DNA of 64,000 nt from Lophium mytilinum. Lineage: Eukaryota; Ascomycota; Dothideomycetes; Mytilinidiales; Mytilinidiaceae. Within the stretch, counting starts at the first letter, position 1. The number at the start of each line of letters is the position of its first letter. The translations under genes and the position numbers were made by a program. Location: assembly GCA_010093605.1 (NCBI GenBank), contig MU004181.1:3130215-3194214 (forward strand). Direction: 5' to 3'. The notes below the pieces were generated by a model. The model saw only the letters and a program-made list of their open reading frames with translations. It searched no databases and had not been told where the DNA came from. Below are positions 55,729 through 64,000 of the stretch, one piece after another.

Positions 55729-58369
55729 TCAGTCGCCAACCCCGTTGCCTCGAACTCTTCGGTTCACGCTTCCACTTCGTCCGAGGCTGCCCACCCCGGC
55801 AGATGCCCGAGCGGCTCTTGCAGCTTCAACGTAGTGTCCGAGCGCAGGCTGCTTTCTCCTGCTGTCGTCGCTCGTCACGCTGTCCCCGGCAACGCTCTTT
55901 TCGTATACTGGAGGTGTTTGGTGCTCACGATATCGCCTACTTCCATCGCGAAGTAGTGTTGAAGATTGAAGCGCATGGAGATTTTCGCTGGGGGCGTGTC
56001 CGCCTGTCCTTCGGAGCGTGGATGTCGGATGCAAAGACGGCGAGGGTTGGAGCTCGCTGAAGTCTCTGCTCAAGCGCTTCGATCTGTTGGAGGTCCGAGA
56101 CTGACTGAAATCGGTCATAGCGCGGGATGGAGCCCGTAATGTGGGATCATCTTCGTCGTCCTCGTTCATCGGGCGTTGACGAAGGAGTGAGGTCCCGGCT
56201 CGATTCAAGCGATTGGTGAAATTTGGCTGTGAAGGTGTGGGTTCCAGACTCGACTCACGAGACCCATTGAGGCCCATCAGACTACTCCTTCGGGCTTCGA
56301 TGCGGCTAAGTGCTCGGCTTGGGCTGGAACGCTTGACTCCTGCTTCAGGCTCGATACTCGCTCGTACTTGTGGGGGAGTAGAGTAAGTGGGTGTATGAAC
56401 CTCGCTGCTAGGTTGTACACTAGCTCGACGGGTCCCCAGGGGCGTCGCTCTGAAAGCAGAACTTTCATGATTGATTTTGACCTCACAGAGTGCAATGCAG
56501 AGCTCTGTGAGGCTGCGACACAGACTGTCGGCTTTCCGCCGCACTTGCCGGTCTGGTACAGTGGCGCCGTTGATTATCGAGCTTGCAGAATACAGGGTGC
56601 CCTGAGGGCCCGCGCTGCCAGTAAGAGCAGCTAACGCCAATGCTTCCGATACGGTTACCTCAAGACCTCGGTAGACGGAGGGTGAGACGTTCTCTTTTGC
56701 TTTAGCTAGTGCCGAATGCAGAAGAGGATGTATATTAGAACTCGTGGGTCCACCAACAGTAGATTCCGAGGGTGATGTACTGGGCTTGCGGTAGTGCTTT
56801 GGAGATGAGGAAATCGTCGTCACCGTAGTCGTAGCAGTTCGCGGACGCTCACCAGACCCATTCGATATCGCTGCCCCCGAGGTGGCAGGCATCTTCCCCG
56901 AGAGCTCAATTCTTCTAATTCTAGACTTCAGTTCGTCCAACTCGTCCCATACCGAAGACGGTGCCCCAGTAGAGTCTGCAGATTCAGTACCGTCTGCACG
57001 GGAGAAAGTGCGATTGGGCTCGGGCGGAGTGTCGATGTGTGGCGCAGAATCGTTGTCTCGGGACGAAGAATAGTTAAGATTCGACGGACGATAGGCACGA
57101 CTTGGGGGAGTTCCAGAGGCATCGGGAAACGAAGGTCTCCTTCTGCCATACTGCGGTAGAAGCTGCGGGGAGGTGTCCTGGTCCTTCGATCGGGAAGATG
57201 AGAATGAGGGCTGAGGTGAGATACCAAGCATGCGAGTCCGGTGAATATCTAGCACATTTGCGGGAGAGGCGGGGGATTGTTCACGCATACTTCGGACATT
57301 TATCGAGGGAGATGGGAGCTGAGAGAGCCGTCGAGCGTGAGCGGCTTGTCTGGTATCAATGGCGGAAGGTGTTTTGGGAGTTGTAGATGCGGATGGCTGC
57401 GCAGGACTAGAGTACGCGTTTGTTGGCAAAGACTGGCCTTTTGTTGCTCGTGCGATTCGAGACTAGTGGGTGCTCAATTAGTAAAAAATTCACAGAATTC
57501 GCTTGATACGCTATAATTCACGACAACGAAAGCAAACAACATCAACACGTGCTAACACGCAAGGGTACCGTCCCAAATACCGCCGAGTGGCATGATGAAC
57601 AGACCAGAAAGTGAATGGACAGCAATTCTGACCACACCGCATCTTCTACGAGGCAGAGCCACACGTGGAGACTTACCCGTCTTCGCTCCGTCCGCGTTGT
57701 GCCCCCATCGGCGTCTTCTCTCTGTGGTGTTGTGTCCTGCGCAATGTTCAGGAACAGATCCTCAGCGGGCTCTCCATCGGTCCCCGAGCCCGTGTCGGCG
57801 CGACGTGTGTTCTGCAGCGTCAAGGTGTCGCCCAGCGGGCTGCGCAGGCCGGCGTCGTAGTCGGACGAGTCGTCTGGAGAGCTCGCCATGTGGTCGAAAC
57901 GGCGGGATTCCGAGTGGGTGGATCCTGAGCGCGAAAGGCCGGGCGAGAGGTCGCGTCGTCCTCTGCCCGCGACTGAGCTAGCCGCGCTTCCTGGCTTGAG
58001 CAACGTAGATGCGCCCGGGGACACCAGGCCCAGCTGCTGCAGCTGCTGTTGGGCAAAGGCGAAGTCGGACGCCTTCTGCGAGCGACGCGCAATGTCGGCA
58101 GAGTAGGAGCCGCGCGTGATGAGGGCAATGGGAGGGCCTTGCGACGTGTCTATGCCATGGCCGCTCGTGCTGTGTGAAGCTGGAGCTGGACGTCGAGGAG
58201 CGGAGGCGGAGGGTTGCGGTGAAAAGTAGGAGGCGGCGCCGGACCCAGCTGGAGAGTGAAGAGCGGTATTGGGCGACGACGGGTTGGTTAGTCGACGACG
58301 GCGGCCATGGGATGTTGTGGAGGGGACGCGCGAGATGGCCGCGGGCTCAGTGTTGGTTCTGTTGTGCAT
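55729..58369 (-). CDS. Conserved fungal Ser/Pro-rich protein (often auto-annotated 'LPXTG-motif' protein)
   Basis: An 808-aa protein in two exons, 58369-57677 and 57462-55729. The 214-nt intron has a GTAAGT donor and a TACTAAT branch, and joins ERRR to SRIARATKGQ in frame. Most of the chain is disordered and rich in Ser, Pro, Arg and Thr. The ordered parts are a short helix SSVWDELDELKSRIRRIELSG (about residues 395-415), followed by KMPATSGAA, and a helical block IHPLLHSALAKAKENVSP...SVYRGLEVTVSEALALAAL...LCRSLTELCIALCEVKI (about 470-570). The PATSG word is the degenerate LPxTG look-alike that gives the family its misleading database name; there is no signal peptide or sortase context, so it is not a cell-wall anchor. 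The helical block is what to use for homology searches. Its function is unknown; the DELDELKSRI helix hints at a scaffold or cytoskeletal role. Confidence 0.85.
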
Positions 58370-59898
58370 GGCAAGGATGTCCTACCGTCTTGGATGCACA
58401 CACAGCGCCGAGTCAGCCCACGGGATCGCGTAGCAATTGCTTCATCATGAAGGGATGAAATTAGAGTCGCTGCGCCGGCCAGGAGGGAGTCGTTGGATAT
58501 CGGAACCAAGCCGTTGCGCACAGCTGGTTAACTCCAAGTAGCGCCCGCAGGCGGCGCCCATCACATCCGTCACATGGTCCCATCCCGTCTCGGCACACCA
58601 CTGCTATATATCCGTGGCTATTCGTTCTATATATTGGTTTGTCCTGCTCCAATGTCTCCCTTCCGTGGTCGACGAAGAGCCTCGCCGTCTGACCATGGAC
58701 AAGACAGCTCGAAGGACCAATTCGGCTCTTTGCGACAGCTCTGGTCGCACCTTGTTGAACTGACTCGGTGCATATGTTCGCATCCATGGATCGATATCTA
58801 TTCACTGGCCCTTATCACTGCAGGCGGGGGCTCAAAGCTACTTCACTGGCGACTCCGTTGATCATCAAAGGCTAGAAATGTCTCTTAAGAAGCCCCATTG
58901 CGCGGTACGTGAAAGTGTTGTTAAATTCTGTGAACCTTTGGAATTCACACTTCGTAAGAATCGAGGGACGGACCCGTCGGCTGCGGAGCAACCGCTCAGG
59001 AACAGGTCTGGCGTGGATGAGGTGCAGATAAACCCCTTGATGCCCTCTTGCGCTCCACACCCACGAGACGGAGAGTGCCGCAAAGGCTAACAGGCTGGTC
59101 TAGATGGTCTTTGAAATACGTTACTGTTCGCCAAACTACAGTTTGAGTGCATATGCTGCAGCCCATAGAACTGGCGAATGAACTGTCGAACGAGTAGTTC
59201 TTTGAATCCTGTACCCCCACCCATCATTGGGATGGAAAAGACAACGTGAGGATCCGACCAGCACCGGTAGCATGAAACATCGATGCAATGCCATCACAAT
59301 GTGGCGCCCGGGATGTCGCACGCATCCTGGCCTCCGATCCGGCCGGTTCTCACTTGAGTGTCCCGTGTTCCGAAGGCTCTATCGCATTTTGTGCTCGTTG
59401 TGCAAAAGTGATGGAAGCCACCAAAGATGTCCTAACGGGTGTTTTTTGGTGGTATCGATCGCAGGCTGATTTACAAGCACCAGACCGTGAGGCACGCTGG
59501 AGCTAGGCGTGGTATATGTGGCTCAAACTTCAACCACTTTGTCTAGAGTAAACCCATCTGCCACGGCTTGAAGTGCTGCAATGAGTTTTCATGTAGCCTA
59601 AGATGAAGAGCTTCTCACTTGTTCAGATCTCTGAAAATATGTTGCAGCAATCCAAGCAGTGGCCTGACCACCCTTTCTATGCCCAGCGTGAGTGACTAAA
59701 GTAACTTTCACCGTTTTGAAGATTCGCGGAAGAACATATGGCCGGCGCCGAGAGCCACGTGACGTCCTCTCAAAAAGTTAACGTCAAGCTGCTCAGATCA
59801 TCCTCTCCAGACTTCCCTCAATAACCACCCTCGCGTCCACTACAGCTTCTCACCGCCGACAGCTGAGCCGAAGGCACCTCCACCATAATCATACCATC
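58370..59898. other. 1.5-kb divergent intergenic region
   Basis: Between the Ser/Pro-rich gene (minus) and PRP45 (plus). No gene supported. It contains one degenerate copy of the repeat family of the 23.7-25.0 kb block (59566-59680). Confidence 0.45.
59566..59680. repeat. Dispersed repeat, degenerate copy 3
   Basis: Shares the order of words GTGCTGCAATGAGTTTT, TTCAGATCTCTGAAAA and ATGTTGCAGCAATCCAAGCA with 24840-24950. Weak but collinear; an alignment is needed to confirm. Confidence 0.4.
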
Positions 59899-61681
59899 AT
59901 GGCCTCTGTGGCTTCACTCTCGAGGGTCCTGCCGAAGCCCAAATATACTGGCGAAGAGGAGGAGGTCAAGGAGGCAACAGGCCCACGCATAGTTGGCGCA
60001 TCCCAGCTCGGCAACCAGCTCGTGCTGAAACGCACCGGGCCCCCACCGTATGGTCAGCGACAGAGATGGAGGCCCCGCAACAACGAGGACTTTGGAGATG
60101 GCGGCGCGTTCCCCGAGATCCCCGTCGCGCAGTATCCTCTGGACATGGGGCGGAAGGGCGGTGCCAGCAGTTCGAACGCGCTTGCCTTGAAGGTGGATGG
60201 CGACGGGAAAGTCAAGTACGATGAGATTGCGCGAAGGGGTCATTCCGAATCGAGGATCGTGCAGGCCAGCTTCAAAGATCTCATTCCCCTCCGCCAGCGG
60301 GCTGATGCCGGGGAGCTAAATTTGGAGCGACCGGACGCAGAGATGGTGCAGGCGACAAAGGAAAGGACTGAGAAGGCGCTGCAGGCTTTGGTCGCAGGTG
60401 CCAGCGCCGCTCAACGGCCGAAACAGGTTCAAGGCCGCAACAAGGCGGAACCGACCTTCGTTCGATACACGCCAGCAAACCAGATGGGAGACAACACCAA
60501 GAAGCAGGATCGGATACTGAAGATTGTGCAGCGCCAACAAGACCCTTTAGAGCCGCCGAAGCACAAGATCAAGAAGATACCGAGAGGACCTCCTTCTCCT
60601 CCACCGCCCGTAATGCACTCGCCGCCTCGCAAGCTCACAGCGGAAGATCAGGAAGCTTGGAAGATTCCGCCGTCGCTAAGTAACTGGAAAAATCCCAAGG
60701 GCTACACCATACCGCTGGACAAGCGATTAGCAGCAGACGGGCGCGGCTTGCAGGATGTCACTATAAACGACAAGTTTGCTAGTTTCGCAGAAGCGCTATT
60801 TACCGCGGATCGCCACGCCCGCGAGGAGGTGAAACAGCGAGCTTTGATGCAGCAGAAGCTTGCGGAGAAGGAGAAATTACAAAAGGAAGATCATCTTCGC
60901 ACGCTTGCTCAGCGAGCTCGCGAGGAGCACAAGAACGGAGGTCGCCGGCAATCGCATGGAAACCGTTCAGCTCGAGGCAGCCGGAGTTCATCGCCGTATT
61001 CGTCCGCTTCCGCGAGCGAAGACGAGGAGGCCGTCCGGGAGAGGGAGCAGATGAGGCAAGAGAGGAAAAGAGAGGCTGAGCGCGAGCTACGAAAGTCTCG
61101 CATGGGCACTGAGCGACGTATCCAGATGATGGCTCGGGAGCAGAATCGCGATATTTCTGAGAAGGTGGCATTAGGGCTTGCTAAACCTACACAGAGCGGA
61201 GAGTCCATGTATGACTCGCGCTTGTTCAACCAGACGAGTGGTTTCAACACTGGTTTCAACGAGGATCAGCACTACGACAAGCCCCTTTTCGCGGCCCAGG
61301 ACGCCATCAGCAGCATATATCGCCCGAGCGTGCAGCAGGACGATGATGAGGATAATGGCGAGACATATGAGAAGATCACAAAGGCGAGTAGATTCGAAGT
61401 ACTAGGCAAAGCAAAGGAGGGGTTCAAGGGCACAGAAGATGCAGAGGTCAGTACTGGCTGCTACACAATGCTACGTTTGCAATACTAATTTCCTCGTGTA
61501 GGCACGCGAGGGCCCGGTGCAGTTCGAGAAGGATACAGACGATCCTTTCAATATTAACGAGATGATATCAGAGGTTACAGGCGGTGCGGTGGGAGGAACG
61601 AAAAGGTACGGCATTCAGGAACAGGAAGAAGAGGGGAGGGCTTCGAAACGGGCGAGGGTGGATGATGATGAGGAGCGGTAA
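59899..61681 (+). CDS. PRP45: Prp45/SKIP, SNW-domain pre-mRNA splicing factor
   Basis: Spliceosome component of the NineTeen-associated (Prp19-related) complex that stays in the catalytic spliceosome and threads through it; human SNW1/SKIP also acts in transcription. Exons 59899-61446 and 61502-61681 give 575 aa. The SNW domain is unmistakable: the eponymous Ser-Asn-Trp at residues 261-263 in SLSNWKNPKGYTIPLDKR, then GLQDVTINDKFASFAEAL. Upstream blocks are LPKPKYTGEEEE and the GPPPYGQRQRWRPR region. Downstream is a charged coiled coil (about residues 310-415) with an RS-like Ser/Arg patch, then GLAKPTQSGESMYDSRLFNQ, conserved near the C terminus. The short last exon ends in ASKRARVDDDEER, a candidate NLS. 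The first ATG is used; its context is ATCATGG. Confidence 0.96.
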
Positions 61682-62080
61682 TCGTGAGAATCCAAACTTT
61701 GCTCACAAACTTCTTTCAGCTTCAACAAACACTTGCGGTTCGGATTGGAGTTCGGCCTGTTGGCCACATCATCTAGCTTCGAATTGCATGGGTGCGAGCA
61801 TTCATATTACACTAATAGGAAGTCAATGCACACCGTTCATGCCCGCCACGATGTCAGTTCGAGATTTGGATCATGCTTGAAATGTAAACTGCCAGACTCT
61901 GTCGAAGCTGTCTACCGTCTCACCTTCGCAGAAAGGGTATCATGTGTATTCGCTAGAATGAAAACACGCTCTCGTATTCACTCTGAGAGCTCCACTGCTG
62001 GTACTCAGCCTAACGCCGCTCAAGGTATTAGAAGCAAGTTCCCATGAACGTACGCCCCTTCCGGCTCTTCACTTAGCCCA
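61682..62080. other. Intergenic region between convergent genes PRP45 and TAF11
   Basis: No gene. It contains the PRP45 3' flank. Under the inversion model this stretch once lay next to the repeat block at about 25.17 kb. Confidence 0.4.
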
Positions 62081-62170
62081 AATGCCACAGACCAGCAACT
62101 CCACCAGGAAGACCCAATTGAAGCCGTCCTGTGGGTTCAACAGCTGGGCGCTTAGCCCTTCTGCCGCCAT
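62069..62170 (-). pseudogene. Truncated duplicate of CSF1 exon 1 with an open 33-codon frame
   Basis: The minus strand from 62170 encodes the first 30 residues of Csf1 (MAAEGLSAQ, then LLNPQDGFNWVFLVELLVCGI) with one replacement (Pro to Leu at residue 10), followed by three unrelated residues and a stop. The match ends at the last complete codon of CSF1 exon 1, before the splice donor, so the rest of CSF1 is absent. It lies downstream of TAF11 on the same strand, so it could be carried in the TAF11 3' UTR. A function is not implied: the preserved frame may only reflect youth. Three substitutions in the exon part are all C-to-T or G-to-A. Confidence 0.85.
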
Positions 62171-62268
62171 CTGGGCTACAGCTGGTCAATAGCGGTCATG
62201 CGGGGGGGTCATTGTGGAGGCTGTATCGCGTTGTTGTCGACTACGCGCAGTGACCGATTGGGACGCTA
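62081..62268 (-). repeat. Inverted duplication, second copy (CSF1 promoter and exon 1 remnant)
   Basis: Reverse complement of 25173-25382, ~188 bp against 210 bp, the difference being mostly one gap in the pyrimidine-rich part of the promoter. The homology starts three bases after the TAF11 stop codon (62272-62274) and stops at the GGCATT just before the CSF1 exon 1 donor. Confidence 0.9.
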
Positions 62269-62271
62269 CGT

Positions 62272-63384
62272 TCATCTGAACAAGGGTCGGCCACCCATTC
62301 TCGCAGCCGACCTCTCCGGGCCTTCCAAGCTCAATCCCGCAACTCCAGCACCACCACCTTCCCTATCTCGCTTGTACCTCCTGAGGGCCTCACGTAAGTG
62401 ATCTGGCGTCAACGGACCCTTGTCCATGTCCTTCACGCGGTCGCTGAAAGACTTGTCCTTCGCAATCTCTTCCCATAGAGGTGCTTCAGGAATATTGAGA
62501 CCAGCAGCTTTGATGTCTTCCGGAGTGGCAACCGCGTCGGTCTTGAACTGTGAGGGTCTTTGGAAGGCAGTGGCGAGGAGCGAAGGGGGAATGTTTGGGT
62601 TAGGGAGATGCGTGCGGGCTGCGGCCCACTCATCGCGGACTGTCAAGGCGCGGTCGATGAGTTCGCCGATGAAGACTTTGGTGAAGCCGTTTATGGCGAT
62701 TATGACAGGTTGCGGGACGGACTGGGAAAGGGTCTGGTTCGTGATCTGAGGGCCATCATTAGCAACTTGAAAGCGTGGAATGATGGGTTCGTTCCACCTT
62801 CCGCACGATCTCCTTCCGTAGCTTGATACGCCTGAATATGGTATACCGCTCCGTCTGGTCATCGTCAAGACGCTCGAGGAGAATGCTAGAGCTGTATCAG
62901 CCAATCTGTCTCGATGGAAGAGCCTCGGTAAAGAGACCCACCGTATCTGCTGCTCTGCCTTCGAAGCATCCTCTTCATCCTGCGCACCTCCCTCTAGCAT
63001 CGTGTCCATCCCCTCGCCTTCATCTTCGTCGTCCTCGTCCTCGTCCTCGCCGCCCTCTCCTGCTGCATTTTGACTTCCTACCACACTGCCCGGCCCACCT
63101 CTCAGACTCGCCCCTGTCATGCTGCGCGAGTCGTCCGCGCGCCTCTTCCCTCGACCCTTGCCGCCTGTGGTGCCATTCGCCATACTGGTGCCTGCAACGG
63201 AGCTCTCGGCGGAAGGAGAGCGGGAGAATCGTGGTGTGGTTGCGCCCGAGACGCCGTTTACGTCAGGTGCGAAGGAGTTGCGGAGATTCGATGGCTTGCG
63301 CTTCTTGTTCGCGCCAGAGCTTCCAGCGATGGAAGGTCGTTTGCGGGGGACGTTCAGGGTGGGCATATGCGGTGGTGAGGCCAT
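62272..63384 (-). CDS. TAF11: TAF11, TFIID subunit (hTAFII28-like histone fold)
   Basis: Subunit of general transcription factor TFIID; its histone fold pairs with TAF13 and contacts TFIIA/TBP at promoters. Exons 63384-62942, 62891-62798 and 62745-62272 give 336 aa. The N-terminal ~145 residues are disordered, with a basic patch (KRPSIAGSSGANKKRKPSNL) and an acidic run (GGEDEDEDDEDEGEGMD). The spliced core reads SSILLERLDDDQTERYTIFRRIKLRKEIVRK, then ITNQTLSQSVPQPVIIAINGFTKVFIGELIDRAL, the TAF11 histone-fold signature. An unspliced frame spans all three exons but interrupts the fold with intron sequence, so the spliced model is preferred. The C terminus continues with LTPDHLREALRRYKRD, normal for fungal TAF11, and a Gly-rich tail ending three bases before the duplicated CSF1 fragment. 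Confidence 0.95.
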   Translation of the reverse strand: MASPPHMPTLNVPRKRPSIAGSSGANKKRKPSNLRNSFAPDVNGVSGATTPRFSRSPSAESSVAGTSMANGTTGGKGRGKRRADDSRSMTGASLRGGPGSVVGSQNAAGEGGEDEDEDDEDEGEGMDTMLEGGAQDEEDASKAEQQIRWVSLPRLFHRDRLADTALAFSSSVLTMTRRSGIPYSGVSSYGRRSCGRWNEPIIPRFQVANDGPQITNQTLSQSVPQPVIIAINGFTKVFIGELIDRALTVRDEWAAARTHLPNPNIPPSLLATAFQRPSQFKTDAVATPEDIKAAGLNIPEAPLWEEIAKDKSFSDRVKDMDKGPLTPDHLREALRRYKRDREGGGAGVAGLSLEGPERSAARMGGRPLFR

Positions 63385-63703
63385 GGTTGGAGAGGGGTTT
63401 GGGGGGTGTCTCTAGTTCCAGGGTTTATTGAAGGTGAGGAACTATTTAAGCTTTATCTTTCATAAGGCTCTAAAGTATAAGGCGAGCTTGTTGGTTGCGC
63501 GAAGGCGAATGCGCGGTGAACGCAAAGTCGTAAAGTGAAATCTGGAGGTCGAAGCTCCCAGGAACGGCACTTGCCGAATGACTGACACTATGTCATTCCC
63601 TTCGACTACTATCATCCAATACAACATAAAACCCCACCGTGCCTCACTAACCGTCAACTAACCCTTCTCACCCGTTCTCTCATTATCCACACGTATTATA
63701 GCA
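63385..63703. promoter_or_regulatory. Compact divergent promoter of TAF11 and the ankyrin gene
   Basis: Only 319 bases separate the two start codons, so both promoters must share or abut here. Near 63640-63700 the plus strand is pyrimidine-rich (CCCTTCTCACCCGTTCTCTC), a likely leader for the rightward gene. No individual factor site can be claimed. Confidence 0.5.
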
Positions 63704-64000
63704 ATGGGTCTTCCCATACACGATGAAGCTGCCGCCGACCAGCCGCAAGACGAATCCTCCTCCACTCCCGCCTCTGCCCTCCCGCCCGCCGCTCTAGATC
63801 TGGCCGCGAAACTCTTCGACCTTGCCCGCACAGGCGAGACCTCCGAGTTGCGCTCCTACGTTGTCGCCGGCATCCCAAAAAACCTCACCAACCATGCTGG
63901 CGACACCCTTATTATGCTAGCCGCGTATCATGGGCACGCCTCTACTGTGTCGATGCTCCTAGAACTGGGCGCAGACCCGAATGTGTTAAACGAAAGAGGG
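63704..64000 (+). CDS. Ankyrin-repeat protein (5' part; gene runs off the right edge)
   Basis: The first 99 codons of a protein starting MGLPIHDEAAADQ. After ~30 Ser/Pro/Ala-rich residues comes a helix (ALDLAAKLFDLARTGETSELRSYVVAG), then a canonical ankyrin unit: GDTLIMLAAYHGHASTVSMLLELGADPNVLNERG, with the TxLxxAAxxGH and LLxxGADxN consensus positions. Small cytosolic ankyrin proteins of this layout occur across ascomycetes and fission yeast; the partner is unknown. The missing 3' end prevents a repeat count. The start ATG has a strong AGCAATGGG context and no upstream in-frame ATG nearby. Confidence 0.88.
   Translation, partial: MGLPIHDEAAADQPQDESSSTPASALPPAALDLAAKLFDLARTGETSELRSYVVAGIPKNLTNHAGDTLIMLAAYHGHASTVSMLLELGADPNVLNERG

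Noticed and set aside
56870-56900. LPxTG-like word (MPATSG) suggesting a sortase-anchored protein
   Set aside because: Sortase anchoring is bacterial. There is no signal peptide, and no hydrophobic segment or basic tail follows the word. It is a naming artefact of the fungal family.

Overview
The window is nuclear DNA of a filamentous ascomycete (Pezizomycotina; the gene set and the RIP-like decay of repeats fit a Dothideomycete, but that class is a guess). Evidence: genes are split by 46-70 nt introns with GT(A/G)AG(T) donors and CTAAC/CTGAC-like branch sites. Recognisable fungal proteins include Medusa (MedA), a QRRRW chitin synthase, Csf1, UPF2/NMD2, Prp45 and TAF11. Repeats differ mainly by C-to-T type transitions. 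There is no operon structure, rRNA, tRNA or CRISPR that I can support.

Layout. 1-6.0 kb: 5' part of mitochondrial malate dehydrogenase (minus), a 678-bp TRIM retroelement with 114-bp LTRs, a small F-box-like gene, and a complete carnitine acetyltransferase with a mitochondrial leader and a C-terminal AKL peroxisomal signal. 6.0-17.7 kb: a 199-bp hAT-type MITE, the developmental regulator MedA (minus, three exons), then a long GC-rich tract with no convincing gene, probably the medA promoter/leader. 18.3-23.4 kb: a serine-rich protein and a seven-exon TMEM184/Ost-alpha membrane protein (both minus). 23.4-25.2 kb: degenerate repeats. 25.3-35.1 kb: the giant bridge-like lipid-transfer protein Csf1 (3240 aa).

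35.9-42.4 kb is the accessory-looking part: two unrecognised proteins that seem to share a C-terminal motif, separated by a ~1.5-kb tandem array with a 161-bp unit. 42.4-48.2 kb: a cysteine hydrolase of the isochorismatase family and UPF2 (both minus). 50.5-64 kb: class VI-like chitin synthase, a small glycine-rich protein, a conserved Ser/Pro-rich protein, Prp45/SKIP, TAF11 and the start of an ankyrin-repeat protein.

The most informative structural signal is an inverted duplication. The promoter plus first exon of Csf1 (25173-25382) recurs in reverse orientation at 62081-62268, three bases beyond the TAF11 stop. This is the pattern expected from a ~37-kb inversion made by staggered breaks, and it predicts that TAF11 and Csf1 were once adjacent in tandem.

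Most genes are housekeeping (RNA decay, splicing, transcription, lipid transport, TCA/acetyl-CoA metabolism) and are not an obvious functional cluster. I found no defence or toxin system. The closest thing to something undescribed is the orphan pair flanking the 161-bp array. Exon boundaries below were read by eye from splice signals and reading frame.
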